NCBI GenBank assembly: GCA_900107365.1
Contig: FNPS01000009.1
Location: forward strand, 1-64,000
Direction of reading: 5' to 3'
Source: Flavobacterium aquidurense
GTDB taxonomy: Bacteria > Bacteroidota > Bacteroidia > Flavobacteriales > Flavobacteriaceae
DNA length: 64,000 bases
Shown here: in pieces, positions 37,074 to 46,691 of the stretch
Numbering within the stretch: position 1 is the stretch's first letter
Layout: each line of letters opens with the position of its first letter
The notes under the pieces: model-generated
Told to the model about the DNA's origin: nothing
Database searches by the model: none
What the model saw: only the letters and a program-made list of their open reading frames with translations
Position numbers and translations under genes: made by a program

Positions 37074-38390
37074 TTACACTTCTACCTTTTTCATTCGGGG
37101 AACCAGAATATGCATAATCAGCCAAGCCAGTAAATAAGAGGCTCCGCAAATACAAAACATGATAAAGTATCCTGTTTCGATTTTGCCTATTTTAGTATAA
37201 TAAACAAACATGTTTTTTTGAATCACTAAAGTTAGTAAAATTCCGCCAAGTGCTCCAAACATCCCTCCGATTCCTGTTACTGAAGCAGTTGCCTTTTTTG
37301 GAAACATATCTGAAACTGTTGTAAAAATGTTGGCACTCCATGCCTGATGCGCAGAAACAGCCAAACCAATTACCAAAATGGCCCACCACATGTTTATACT
37401 TCCTAAATATTGCGAAAACAATACCGGTAAAACGGCAAAAGCATAAATTAACATACTTGTTTTACGAGCTTTATATGCCGGCCAGTTCTTTTCTATCAAT
37501 TTTAACGGTAACCATCCTCCACCAATACTTCCTACACTTCCAATAACATAAACCAAAGCGCAAGGCCAGATAATTCCGGTAGCCGTCAGTTTGTATTCCT
37601 TCATTAAGAAATCCGGCAACCAGAACAAATAAAACCACCAAACGGGATCTGTAAGTAATTTTCCGATGGCGAAAGCCCAGGTCTGGCGAAAAGAAAGCAA
37701 TTTAAACCATGAAACCTTCTCAGTATCTTCTACTTCAGTTGTTACAATTTTATCTGAATTGATATACTCTAATTCAGCCTGAGATAAACGTTTTTGTTTT
37801 TCTGGCACTTCATAAAAAATGAACCATAATACAAGCCAGATAAAACCAACAATTCCTGTTAAGATGAAAGCCCATTGCCAGCCATAATTCTCTGCAATAA
37901 ATGGTACAGATAATGGTACAATTATAGCTCCAATATTACTTCCGGAATTAAAAATACCGGTTGCTAAAGCTCTTTCTTTTTGCGGAAACCATTCAGCTGT
38001 GGCTTTTATCGCTGCAGGAAAATTTCCTGCCTCTGTAATTCCCAAAAACACACGTGCAACTAAAAATCCTGGCGTTCCTGTTGCCAATGCATGGCCAATT
38101 GCTGCCAAACTCCATAAACCGGTTGCAATGGCGTAACCAATTTTAGTTCCTAATTTATCAATGATCCCTCCGGCAACCAACATTCCGAGTCCGTACGCTA
38201 TTTTGAAAGCTAATTCAATATTCGAATAATCTATTACCTCTTGTTCCGGAGTCCAGTGGAAGGACTCTGCCAAATAAGGTCGAAGGTAACTAATTACATT
38301 TCTGTCTAAATAATTTACTGTCGTAGCAAAAAAGACTAAACTACATATTGTCCAGCGATATTTTCCTATTGCTGCATTGGCTTCGTTCAT
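37074..38390 (-). CDS. ExuT-type MFS hexuronate transporter
   Basis: The protein has 438 residues and about 12 membrane segments. The N-terminal RWTICSLVFFATTVNYLDRN matches the ExuT/anion:cation symporter family. GITEAGNFPAAIKATAEWFP and GNAxHQAWSANIFTT-type motifs are typical of hexuronate carriers. It is predicted to import galacturonate or other uronates across the inner membrane with protons. It lies 42 bp after the first MFS gene and upstream of the kduI operator, so it is read from the promoter at 40149. Confidence 0.87.
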   Translation of the reverse strand: MNEANAAIGKYRWTICSLVFFATTVNYLDRNVISYLRPYLAESFHWTPEQEVIDYSNIELAFKIAYGLGMLVAGGIIDKLGTKIGYAIATGLWSLAAIGHALATGTPGFLVARVFLGITEAGNFPAAIKATAEWFPQKERALATGIFNSGSNIGAIIVPLSVPFIAENYGWQWAFILTGIVGFIWLVLWFIFYEVPEKQKRLSQAELEYINSDKIVTTEVEDTEKVSWFKLLSFRQTWAFAIGKLLTDPVWWFYLFWLPDFLMKEYKLTATGIIWPCALVYVIGSVGSIGGGWLPLKLIEKNWPAYKARKTSMLIYAFAVLPVLFSQYLGSINMWWAILVIGLAVSAHQAWSANIFTTVSDMFPKKATASVTGIGGMFGALGGILLTLVIQKNMFVYYTKIGKIETGYFIMFCICGASYLLAWLIMHILVPRMKKVEV

Positions 38391-38432
38391 AGTTCTATGG
38401 TTTGGTTGGTTAGTTAGCTTGGTCTGGATGTA

Positions 38433-40028
38433 TTACAAATCCGTAATTGGTCTGTATTTAGGAACCAAAGTTTTCATTACAACCCATCCAATTAAATAAC
38501 AAACTGCACAGATTGAGAAAATGATCATATATCCTGAGTTAATACCGTTCACAACAGTATCTCCTGATTCTGACAATAACTTTAAAAAATCTCCTAAATT
38601 AGCAACACCTTTTTCTTTTAAAAATATCTTTTCAGTTTCCGGATTTAAAAATTGAGGGTATTTCTCCAACAAAGATTGTCCGTTTATTAAACTCCAGTTT
38701 CTTTGTGTAAAATCAAATAAAACTCCTGATCCTTTATTAATTAAAGTTGAACCTAAACCTCCGGCTAATCCACCAATTCCTGTAATAGTTGCAATGGCTT
38801 TTTTAGGAAACATATCTCCAACTGTAGTAAAAATATTAGCTGACCATGATTGGTGTGCTGCACCTGCAATTCCAATAATAATTACGGGTACCCAGTAACT
38901 AATATATCCTAGAGGCTGAGCCACTAAAGCCAATAATGGAAAGAATGCAAAAATTAACATCGCTCTCATTCTTCCCTCGTATGGGTTCATGCCTTTCTTT
39001 TCAACAAAGTAAGTTGGCAACCAACCACCAATGATAGAAAGTAAAGTAATCATGTATAAAACAAATAATGGCAAAGCTGCTTCAGTAGAATCCATTCCGT
39101 AAACAGAACTTAAATAAGCTGGTGTCCAGAATAAGAAGAACCACCAAACTCCGTCTGTCATAAATTTTCCGAAGGCAAAAGCCCAAGTTTGTTTGTATTT
39201 AAAGCAATCTACAAAAGAAACTTTTGTACTTGTATCAGCAACATATCCCACTATTTTGCTATCTGCTATATCATCTTGCTGAATGTAAGCTAATTCTTCA
39301 GGGCTCACTTTTGAGTGTCTTTCCGGTTTATCATACATAAACATCCAGAATCCCATCCATACAAAACCTAAAGCACCAATGATTATAAATGCCATTTCCC
39401 ATCCAAAAGATTTTGCAATAAACGGAATCGAAATTGGAGCAGCTAATGCTCCTACAGTCGCTCCTGCATTAAAAATACTAGTAGAGAAGGCTCTGTCTTT
39501 TTTAGGAAAATATTCAGCAGTTGTTTTGATCGCCGCTGGAAAATTTCCTGCTTCACCCACTGCTAAAACAAAACGGGCAAAAATGAATAAACTAACACTT
39601 ACGTTAATTACCATTCCTGTATCATTAACGTTGTGAATCAATTCTTTTGCACCTTCAAAACCTACAAACCAGTTTCCTGTAATAATTCCTGCAGTTGCGA
39701 TTCCACAAAATGCGTGCAAACAGGCACCAATTGACCAGATACCAATTGCCCATAAAAAACCTTTTTTGGTATCTAACCAATCCACAAACCTTCCGGCAAA
39801 AAGTAAGGAGACTGCATAAAAAATAGAGAATAATGCGGTAATATTTCCGTAATCGTTATTGGTCCAATGAAATTCAGGTGCTATAAAATCGTTCCATGTC
39901 AAAGAAAGAACCTGCCTGTCTAAGTAGTTGATAGTAGTTGCAAAAAACAACAATGCGCATATACTCCAACGATATCTTCCTGTTGATTTGTTAGTTTGGC
40001 TAATAGAAATTTCATTTGTTTGATTCAT
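38433..40028 (-). CDS. ExuT-type MFS hexuronate transporter with extra loops
   Basis: The protein has 531 residues and shares RWSICALLFFATTINYLDRQ and AVGEAGNFPAAIKTTAEYFPK with its neighbour. It has an added segment (about residues 110-145, GNWFVGFEGAKELIHNVND) and a roughly 80-residue insertion before the last helix (VLFDFTQRNWSLINGQ... GDTVVNG), predicted in a hydrophilic loop. It is probably a uronate importer with different substrate range from the 438-residue paralog. It heads the transport operon, behind the operator at 40135. Confidence 0.86.
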   Translation of the reverse strand: MNQTNEISISQTNKSTGRYRWSICALLFFATTINYLDRQVLSLTWNDFIAPEFHWTNNDYGNITALFSIFYAVSLLFAGRFVDWLDTKKGFLWAIGIWSIGACLHAFCGIATAGIITGNWFVGFEGAKELIHNVNDTGMVINVSVSLFIFARFVLAVGEAGNFPAAIKTTAEYFPKKDRAFSTSIFNAGATVGALAAPISIPFIAKSFGWEMAFIIIGALGFVWMGFWMFMYDKPERHSKVSPEELAYIQQDDIADSKIVGYVADTSTKVSFVDCFKYKQTWAFAFGKFMTDGVWWFFLFWTPAYLSSVYGMDSTEAALPLFVLYMITLLSIIGGWLPTYFVEKKGMNPYEGRMRAMLIFAFFPLLALVAQPLGYISYWVPVIIIGIAGAAHQSWSANIFTTVGDMFPKKAIATITGIGGLAGGLGSTLINKGSGVLFDFTQRNWSLINGQSLLEKYPQFLNPETEKIFLKEKGVANLGDFLKLLSESGDTVVNGINSGYMIIFSICAVCYLIGWVVMKTLVPKYRPITDL

Positions 40029-40465
40029 GGTAACGGTTTTATTCTAATTTATAATTTTTGGTATTTTGGACAATCCATTTATTTTTAAGTCACAACTTCA
40101 AAATCAAGTGATTAGTACAACAAAAAACAATTAATGTAATCGATTGCACAAATATACTTTTAAATCTTAATAATACAAATAAATTGTATAAAAAATTATT
40201 TTAGTACTTTAAATTAACATTTCACGTAAAAAAAAGAACTCAAAATTACACATTAAACAATATATATGTTAAATAAGAACATGTGAAATTTGTCCGTTTT
40301 ATATGTCACAATTGTACTAAAATCAATCTTTTCAAATCTATTTATGAAGCTTATTCTTATGCTAAATATAAAGCTCTTGTATTACGGCAAAGTTGAGAAA
40401 TGAATAAAAAAACATAAATTTGGATCTGTTTCATTAAATTAATTAAAACTAAAAGACTTATAACA
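40029..40465. other. Divergent intergenic region, transporter operon and secreted esterase
   Basis: This region of 437 bp holds the operator/promoter at 40135-40179. The remaining roughly 280 bp before the esterase gene are AT-rich and contain no reading frame or clear hairpin; a promoter for the esterase must lie here but none matches the consensus well. Confidence 0.6.
40135..40179 (-). promoter_or_regulatory. MFS operon promoter with LacI-type operator
   Basis: On the minus strand TTTG (40176-40179), a 19-bp spacer and TATATTTG (40149-40156) form a perfect Bacteroidota TTTG-N19-TAnnTTTG promoter. The operator TGTAATCGATTGCA (40135-40148) begins at the next base and is identical to the site at 37000. 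Confidence 0.88.
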
Positions 40466-41416
40466 TTGAAAAACGCAAGACACTTCATAACTGGTAAATC
40501 ACTTTTTAACCTGGTTTTATTCTTCGGAATAACAAGTCAGCTACAAGCACAAAATCAGGTAATTCCACTATGGAAAACAATTCCACAAGAAATTAAAGCT
40601 CCCGATTATCAGGAAAAAGAAATTATAAAAGACGGAAAAGTGCAGAGTACAAGCCAGGTTTCAATACCTACACTTAGTATCTTCTTCACAAAAGAAATCA
40701 AGCAAAATCAAACCGCAGTAATTATTCTTCCTGGCGGTGGATATTCGCATTTAGCAATTGACAAAGAAGGTACTAAAGTTGCAGAGTGGCTTAATAGCTT
40801 AGGAATTGTTGCTTTTGTTTTGAAGTACAGATTGCCGAGTGATTTAATCATGACCAATAAAACCGTTGGTCCGTTGCAGGATGCGCAGGAAGCCATTCGT
40901 ATTGTACGCTTAAATGCTGCAAAATGGAACATTGATCCGAATAAAATTGGTATTATGGGATTTTCTGCAGGCGGGCATTTAGCAGCGACAGCATCTACTC
41001 ATTACGATGAGAGAGTATATGAAACTTCATCAAAAATAAGTGCACGCCCGGATTTTTCGCTTCTTATTTACCCTGTAGTATCTATGGAAAACGACATAAC
41101 ACACAAAGGATCTCAAACAAGTTTATTAGGCAATAATCCATCGCAGGATTTGACAGATTCCTTTTCTAATGAGAAAAAAGTAACGGCACAAACGCCAACC
41201 GCTTTTATCGTACATGCGACAGATGATACAGTTGTTTTACCAGAAAATAGTATTAATTACTATCTGGCACTTAAAAAAAACGGAGTTACATCTGAGTTAC
41301 ATTTATACGAAAGCGGCGGTCATGGCTTTGGTTTGGGTGTAAAAGATACCAGTAAATTCTGGACAAGAGATTGTGAAGAATGGCTTACCGCTCACGGATA
41401 TTTCACTAAAAAGTAA
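40466..41416 (+). CDS. Secreted alpha/beta-hydrolase (acetyl-esterase-like)
   Basis: The start is TTG at 40466; it gives a full signal peptide (MKNARHFITGKSLFNLV...QLQAQ), and no ATG upstream is in frame nearby. The protein has 316 residues. The oxyanion motif LPGGGYSHLA, nucleophile elbow GFSAGG with Ser167, acid in HATDDTVV and His in ESGGHGFGLG complete a catalytic triad. This family removes acetyl or acyl groups from sugars such as xylan and pectin. Its position beside the uronate cluster suggests pectin de-esterification, which is inference. It lacks the operator found at the other promoters. Confidence 0.82.
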   Translation: MKNARHFITGKSLFNLVLFFGITSQLQAQNQVIPLWKTIPQEIKAPDYQEKEIIKDGKVQSTSQVSIPTLSIFFTKEIKQNQTAVIILPGGGYSHLAIDKEGTKVAEWLNSLGIVAFVLKYRLPSDLIMTNKTVGPLQDAQEAIRIVRLNAAKWNIDPNKIGIMGFSAGGHLAATASTHYDERVYETSSKISARPDFSLLIYPVVSMENDITHKGSQTSLLGNNPSQDLTDSFSNEKKVTAQTPTAFIVHATDDTVVLPENSINYYLALKKNGVTSELHLYESGGHGFGLGVKDTSKFWTRDCEEWLTAHGYFTKK

Positions 41417-41423
41417 ACAACCA

Positions 41424-41455
41424 AAAAAGGCGAAACTTAAAAGTTTCGCCTTTTT
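41424..41455. terminator. Bidirectional terminator between the esterase and PepSY genes
   Basis: AAAAAGGCGAAACTT (41424-41438) and AAGTTTCGCCTTTTT (41441-41455) form a perfect 15-bp stem with U-tracts in both directions, placed between convergent genes. Confidence 0.9.
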
Positions 41456-41498
41456 CATTCTCAAAAAAAAATACAAAAGTGATTATCTAAAAAATTAC

Positions 41499-42902
41499 TT
41501 AAACAGATACTTCCTTTTGAGGAACTACTTTTGGCCTGATAATGGGCGTGGCTTTGGCAGCAACTTTTGGAGAAGCTGGCGCTTTTTTTCCAAATTTCTG
41601 TTTTCCCCACCATATTAAAAACCCGGTAATTGGTAAACTGGCAGAGATTAAACTGGCAAAAAAAGCGATAAACTTTCCGGTTAATCCTAAAATACTTCCA
41701 ACATGAATATCATAATTCATCCTGCGAATTTTATCCGGAATATTAGCTTCCATATATTTCCCTGAAAAAGGCGTTTTTATTGATATTTCTTTTAAGGTTT
41801 GCTGATCAAAGCTATAACGGTCCATATTATAGAATGTATTTTTCTGCTTGTAAACAAACGCACCAATAGCGTCAGCCGGTTTTTCTGGTATAGTAACCAT
41901 AATTCCTGCTGCCTCATGATTCTCTTTTGAAATATTCAATAAAACTTTATCTACTGTCGTTAATGCAAAAGTTTTAACATGGGTTGTATCTGATTTAGAA
42001 GATTCTCTGCTTTCAACTAACGGCTTTCCTCCGGAAGTTACCCAATATAATGATTTACTCCACCAACCAAAACTCCATACTAAACCGGTTATTGAAATAA
42101 ACAAAAGAAAAATCATACTATAAAAACCAAGTACATTGTGCATATCGTAATTGACACGTTTAAAAGTTGCTGACCATTTGATTTTAAAACTTTTATCACG
42201 AATTGATTTAATCCATTTTGTAGGCCACCAAAGTACCAAACCTGAGATTAAAAGAAATACAAAAATTAAAACAGCAACACCCACAATTGGCCGACCGATA
42301 TCATACGGCAACCACAAAGCCCTGTGTCCGTTTAATATAAACCTGAAAAAATCCGGAGAATCTGTTCTTGAAACCGATTTAATATTGAGTATTTCACCAG
42401 TATAAGGATTCATATAAACACTGCTAAAGATTCCGCCTCTTCTCTTTTTAGATTTCTCTTCTTTTCCTTTTCTCAGTGATTTCCCTTTTTCACCGGCATT
42501 TTTAGCCAGATCCGGTTTTCTTTCTCTGGTTTTACCTTTTTTGTCTTTTACTTCTTTGTCTTTTGCTTCTTTTTTCTGAGTAAAATACCCCACAATAGCG
42601 GCATCCTCTTTTCCGCCAAAAGTAATACTGGTAGCATGTTTGCCTTTCATTGCCTTATCTGCAACTGGAATTAATTGCGATGGTAATAAAAAAGCTTTTT
42701 CCTGAGGTGTTACATAACGCCAGTCTTCAATAAAATCTTTAATTTCATTTTCAAAAACATAGATACAGCCGGTAAGACTTACAATCACGACGATAATTCC
42801 GGATGCTAATCCGAGCCATAGGTGCAGCCAGGCCATAACACGCTTAAACAGCGATTTTTTACTTTTTTTCTTATTTGGATTTGATTTAGAAGAAGAAAAC
42901 AT
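41499..42902 (-). CDS. PepSY-associated transmembrane protein (iron uptake-linked)
   Basis: The protein has 467 residues. Membrane segments are seen at about 20-50 (AWLHLWLGLASGIIVVIVSLTG), 203-228, 262-285 and near 415-435. This is the PepSY_TM layout common in siderophore and iron loci, where such proteins are proposed to act as reductases. A strongly basic, low-complexity insert (109-156, rich in KEK and KGK) precedes RGGIFSSVYMNPYTGEIL. Conserved HLWLGL, NGHRALW and YDMHNVLGFY histidines could bind heme; this is inference. It follows the DUF4374 gene after a hairpin. Confidence 0.8.
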   Translation of the reverse strand: MFSSSKSNPNKKKSKKSLFKRVMAWLHLWLGLASGIIVVIVSLTGCIYVFENEIKDFIEDWRYVTPQEKAFLLPSQLIPVADKAMKGKHATSITFGGKEDAAIVGYFTQKKEAKDKEVKDKKGKTRERKPDLAKNAGEKGKSLRKGKEEKSKKRRGGIFSSVYMNPYTGEILNIKSVSRTDSPDFFRFILNGHRALWLPYDIGRPIVGVAVLIFVFLLISGLVLWWPTKWIKSIRDKSFKIKWSATFKRVNYDMHNVLGFYSMIFLLFISITGLVWSFGWWSKSLYWVTSGGKPLVESRESSKSDTTHVKTFALTTVDKVLLNISKENHEAAGIMVTIPEKPADAIGAFVYKQKNTFYNMDRYSFDQQTLKEISIKTPFSGKYMEANIPDKIRRMNYDIHVGSILGLTGKFIAFFASLISASLPITGFLIWWGKQKFGKKAPASPKVAAKATPIIRPKVVPQKEVSV

Positions 42903-42935
42903 ATGGATAAAGAGTATAAAAGATAAATAAAAAAA

Positions 42936-42959
42936 CCGTAAGCCCCGAAAAGCTTACGG
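42936..42959 (-). terminator. Terminator after the DUF4374 gene
   Basis: CCGTAAGC (42936-42943) pairs with GCTTACGG (42952-42959). On the minus strand it is followed by a T-run (plus A-run 42926-42935). It lies before the PepSY gene, which would need readthrough or its own promoter. Confidence 0.75.
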
Positions 42960-42975
42960 TCCAAAAAAAACAATT

Positions 42976-44202
42976 TTAATATTTTAATTTCGCTATTGCA
43001 GTAATCTGTCCACCTTCCACTTTCATACCTCTGGTCGCCACGGCTGTTGTACCATTAATGCTATAGATCCAATTTCCTTCAGGAGTATTGATACCTACTA
43101 TGGCAGAATTTCCATCTTCAGTCGTAATGTTATAGCGGCTTGTAACAGAAGTTAAGGTTGCAGGAGCATTTGTCACCCATGTAAAAGTCTGATTGTAAAC
43201 ATCGGCGATAGCTAATTTAGGAACCCCATTATTTTTACCTGCATTTCCGTACATTAACAATAAGAATTTCCCTTTTGAAATATAGTTTGTAGCAGAGATT
43301 TTGTAACCTCCTGATTTTTCCTGTACATTAAAGAAATACGTTTTATCAAAATCAGTAGTTCCTTTTTTAATTTTTACGATTGCTGATGGCTTTGTAGAAG
43401 TTAAAACTGCATTACTAGTAGCAATCGCACCTGAAAAACCATAAGCGTCTCCGTTTTCATCCTGAAATAATCCGTTTGTAAAATAAGCCCCTAAATAACT
43501 GGTACGATTATCTTTAATTACTTTTTCTAATTTAAGTTCCGGATAATTGTACACGGCTACCCATGTACTATCTGGATTTGAGGTTCCGAAATTATCAACT
43601 CCATCTCCCTTAATGCTCATATACGGCATATAAACTTTATCTCCAACCTGAGTTGCCCAGGTGTAGAATGCTCTTTCTCCGTTTCCGGCCAACTTTTTAG
43701 TGTCTTGTTGTACTTCACCAGTAATAAGTGATTTTTCAGCATCAATTTTATACATTGAAGCGATTGAAGCACCACTTCTTGGTACTTTTATCGTTAAAAT
43801 ATCTTTGTTAACAGCTGCAAAAACATGAACTGTTTCTGCCTGAAAATTAGATTTTTTAACTAATTTTCCCTCAGTAGTCAAGTTATAAGTTGTAACAGCT
43901 CCCGGATTTCCCTGCCCGTACAATAAACTAAAAAAATTGTTTTGTGCTGTTATGTAATAACGGTAAGTTCCGTCTTGTTCTAATCCGTTACCAGTCGTTG
44001 TGATAGATCCGGTAGCAACATCATCTGTAGTCAATAAATAATCTGCAATTCCGGTTGCACCTGTCGTGGCAGTGATAATATATTTTGTTTTTCCTGTGTC
44101 TACCCCTCCTGTTTCACTTCCTGCTTTATCAGAATCACTGCTACAAGAGAATGTCGTAAACGCTAAGGCAGCTAATAAAGCTAATTTGCAATTTGTTTTC
44201 AT
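42976..44202 (-). CDS. DUF4374 lipoprotein of TonB receptor locus
   Basis: The protein has 408 residues; lipobox TTFSC gives the lipid Cys at 20, followed by a Ser/Asp-rich linker (SSDSDKAGSETGG). The rest looks like a beta-propeller (repeated KYIITATTGATGIADYLL, TYRYYITAQNNFFSLLYGQG, NPDSTWVAVYNYPELKLEK), matching DUF4374 proteins linked to siderophore receptors. It may bind or hand over the ligand at the outer membrane; the function is not established. It starts 32 bp after the receptor gene. Confidence 0.8.
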   Translation of the reverse strand: MKTNCKLALLAALAFTTFSCSSDSDKAGSETGGVDTGKTKYIITATTGATGIADYLLTTDDVATGSITTTGNGLEQDGTYRYYITAQNNFFSLLYGQGNPGAVTTYNLTTEGKLVKKSNFQAETVHVFAAVNKDILTIKVPRSGASIASMYKIDAEKSLITGEVQQDTKKLAGNGERAFYTWATQVGDKVYMPYMSIKGDGVDNFGTSNPDSTWVAVYNYPELKLEKVIKDNRTSYLGAYFTNGLFQDENGDAYGFSGAIATSNAVLTSTKPSAIVKIKKGTTDFDKTYFFNVQEKSGGYKISATNYISKGKFLLLMYGNAGKNNGVPKLAIADVYNQTFTWVTNAPATLTSVTSRYNITTEDGNSAIVGINTPEGNWIYSINGTTAVATRGMKVEGGQITAIAKLKY

Positions 44203-44233
44203 AGTATTATGGTTGTATTAAAAATTAATAATT

Positions 44234-46621
44234 TTATTTCGTGAAAAAATATCTGAATTTTATATAGAATGCCCTTCCTGGCTTTTGCAATGAAAAATTG
44301 TCATACAGCATATTATCAAATACATTTTTACATTCAAAAGCAACATTATATTTTCCGTTTGCAAGCGTATAAACGGCGTTTAAATCATGACTAAATTGTT
44401 GCGGAATTTCCAATTTACTATCCTTGCTTCCCATACTTGGCCATGACAAATAATAAGTGTGTACATACAGCAAATTATAGCCTACAGACAAGTTGTTTCC
44501 TTTTTTTATAAGATCATTGAAGAATACAGTAGCATCTGCATTTCCAAATAAATAGGGCATATTTGGAATTCTGTCTTTGTAAAAAGGGGATACATAATTT
44601 TGATTCGGTTCGTATTCGGTCATATTGCGAATGTTTTGATACGTTGCATTAAGTCCCGCTGTAAATCTGTTTCGGTACGAATAGCGAACCTCTCCGTCTA
44701 TACCGTAATTGGTAACCTTGCCCTGATTAACATTTGTCGTCATAGTCTGATTGTTATTCAGCGTTGGGCGAATAAAGTCAGTTGCATTTCTGTGTAAAAG
44801 ATTTACATCAAATGACAAGGCATTTACTTTGTTAAAGCTGGTTTGATAACTCGCGCCAATATTAAAATTATTACTGGTTTCTGGCTTCAAGGCAAGATTC
44901 CCTTCTAAATTATCATTTACATTCCCAAAAATTTCTTCTGGAGTTGGCAGCCTGTAACTTTTTTCAAAAGAAGCTTTTATCTGCAAATTGTGCTTTATAT
45001 AATAGCTCGTCGCGGCTCCATAACCTGTTGTAGATGTATTATCAACAAATTGTTGATACGCAATATCTCCGGCGTTTCCTGAGGGGTTGTAACTTCTGGA
45101 ATACGTTGTTTTCAAGGAATACTCTTTTAAAAATACAGATGTACTCCACTTTTGGTTAAAATCAAATTTATATCCTGCACCTAAAACATTCTTTTGTGTC
45201 TTTTTAGGTTGTTTGTAGACAAGAGATTCCGGAACCAATTCATCACTTTCTTTACGATCGAAAGTTGTAAAAGTATTATTTAGCATAAAAGAGTGTCGCT
45301 CTCCCAATGCATAAGTAGCATTGGCTGTTGCTACTCCATTATTGTTTTGAAACTTACGAAGCGTACGGCTCCTTTCTCCTCCTGCACCTTCATATTGTTT
45401 ATAATCACCAAACCAGTTGTATCTTCTGTAAACAGTATCAATATTTTGTTCTTCTCCAAAGTTGTAATTTGCGGTAAGATTGAAATTAAGGCCTTTAGTA
45501 AAGAAATCTTTGACCTGATATTTTAAAGTTGGCATTAAAATATTTCCTTTTCGATAAATTTTCCCAAACACACTGACCATTCTGGCACCAGTTTGAATAT
45601 CTGCCTTATTTTCTCCGGCTGTGAAACCAAATAATAACTTATCAGCATATTTTTTCCCGGTTAAACCAACATTCAAAATCACCGTTTCGTTACGGTATTT
45701 ATCATGAAATCTTCTAACACGCTGGTTCGGAAAATACGCTCCTGTATTCAAATCTGCTACATCTACATTTACCCAATAATTATTGTCTGAGTAATTCTGA
45801 AAAGCATTAATCTCAGTTGTAAAACCACTTTTAGACGTATAGCCCGCATTTACACTTGTGCGATGTGTATTAAAAGATCCAAAAGAATAAGAAGCATCAA
45901 AATATGTACGGGGCTTGCTGTTGGTAACAATATTTACTGCTCCGCCCAAAGCATCTCCTCCCAGCCAAATGGGCACAACACCTTTATAAACCTCTACCCG
46001 ATCCGCAAGGTTTATTGGAATATTATTCATTTGAAAAGAAGATCCAAAATTATCCATCGGAACTCCATCAATAAAAATTTTGACCTGATTGCCCTGAAAA
46101 CCATTAATAGAAAGTTCTGATCTTGATCCTACTCCGCCCGCCTCACGAACACGTACACCGGAAACTCTGTCTAACGCATGTGCTAAATCAAGAGTAGAAT
46201 TGTGAAGTTTTTTAGCATCAATGGCGGTAACGTTATAGGCTTGTTTATTTACTTTTTCCGTTTGAGAACGTCCCAATACGGTTACAGATTCTAATTCGTT
46301 CAATTCACTTTCTAGCGGAATTGAAAAATGCAGTGGATTTTTTCCCGAAACTTCAATAAGTTTTTTTTGAGGAGCAAAACCTATTGCAGTAATTTTTAAA
46401 ATGTGTTTTCCAGGCTTTACATTTTTGAAAATAAATTTTCCGTTTTCATCAGAAATTATACTTAAGTCTGTTTTTTCTATAGCCAGTGTAGCATATGGAA
46501 TTGTTTGCCCAGAATTTTCAAGTACTTGTCCAGTAACTGAAACACCCTGATTTTGTTGGGAAAATGATAAGAACGAAAAAAGGAAAAATACAATAAAAAA
46601 TAAAAATTTGTGAGTTGTCAT
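44234..46621 (-). CDS. TonB-dependent outer-membrane receptor (siderophore/iron type)
   Basis: The protein has 795 residues. A signal peptide ending FLSFSQ is followed by a carboxypeptidase-regulatory-like domain (about 27-110, VTGQVLENSGQTIPYATL), a plug (about 115-225, VTVLGRSQTE, LDRVSGVRVREAGG, VEVYKGVVPIWLGGDALGGAVNIV) and a barrel ending KFRYFFTK. It is smaller than SusC and lacks a SusD partner, so siderophore, heme or metal import is more likely than glycan uptake. It is divergent from an AraC regulator with paired direct repeats between them. Confidence 0.9.
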   Translation of the reverse strand: MTTHKFLFFIVFFLFSFLSFSQQNQGVSVTGQVLENSGQTIPYATLAIEKTDLSIISDENGKFIFKNVKPGKHILKITAIGFAPQKKLIEVSGKNPLHFSIPLESELNELESVTVLGRSQTEKVNKQAYNVTAIDAKKLHNSTLDLAHALDRVSGVRVREAGGVGSRSELSINGFQGNQVKIFIDGVPMDNFGSSFQMNNIPINLADRVEVYKGVVPIWLGGDALGGAVNIVTNSKPRTYFDASYSFGSFNTHRTSVNAGYTSKSGFTTEINAFQNYSDNNYWVNVDVADLNTGAYFPNQRVRRFHDKYRNETVILNVGLTGKKYADKLLFGFTAGENKADIQTGARMVSVFGKIYRKGNILMPTLKYQVKDFFTKGLNFNLTANYNFGEEQNIDTVYRRYNWFGDYKQYEGAGGERSRTLRKFQNNNGVATANATYALGERHSFMLNNTFTTFDRKESDELVPESLVYKQPKKTQKNVLGAGYKFDFNQKWSTSVFLKEYSLKTTYSRSYNPSGNAGDIAYQQFVDNTSTTGYGAATSYYIKHNLQIKASFEKSYRLPTPEEIFGNVNDNLEGNLALKPETSNNFNIGASYQTSFNKVNALSFDVNLLHRNATDFIRPTLNNNQTMTTNVNQGKVTNYGIDGEVRYSYRNRFTAGLNATYQNIRNMTEYEPNQNYVSPFYKDRIPNMPYLFGNADATVFFNDLIKKGNNLSVGYNLLYVHTYYLSWPSMGSKDSKLEIPQQFSHDLNAVYTLANGKYNVAFECKNVFDNMLYDNFSLQKPGRAFYIKFRYFFTK

Positions 46622-46656
46622 ATCTTTAATTAGACTAATTATAAATAACTTTGCCG

Positions 46657-46664
46657 CAAAAGTA
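46657..46664 (-). promoter_or_regulatory. Candidate -7 element of the TonB receptor promoter
   Basis: CAAAAGTA reads TACTTTTG on the minus strand, matching TAnnTTTG. No good TTTG lies at the -33 distance, which fits an activator-dependent promoter; the direct repeats at 46692 lie 28 bp further upstream. Confidence 0.55.
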
Positions 46665-46691
46665 CCATCAACAACCCGAAAAAATATAGGG

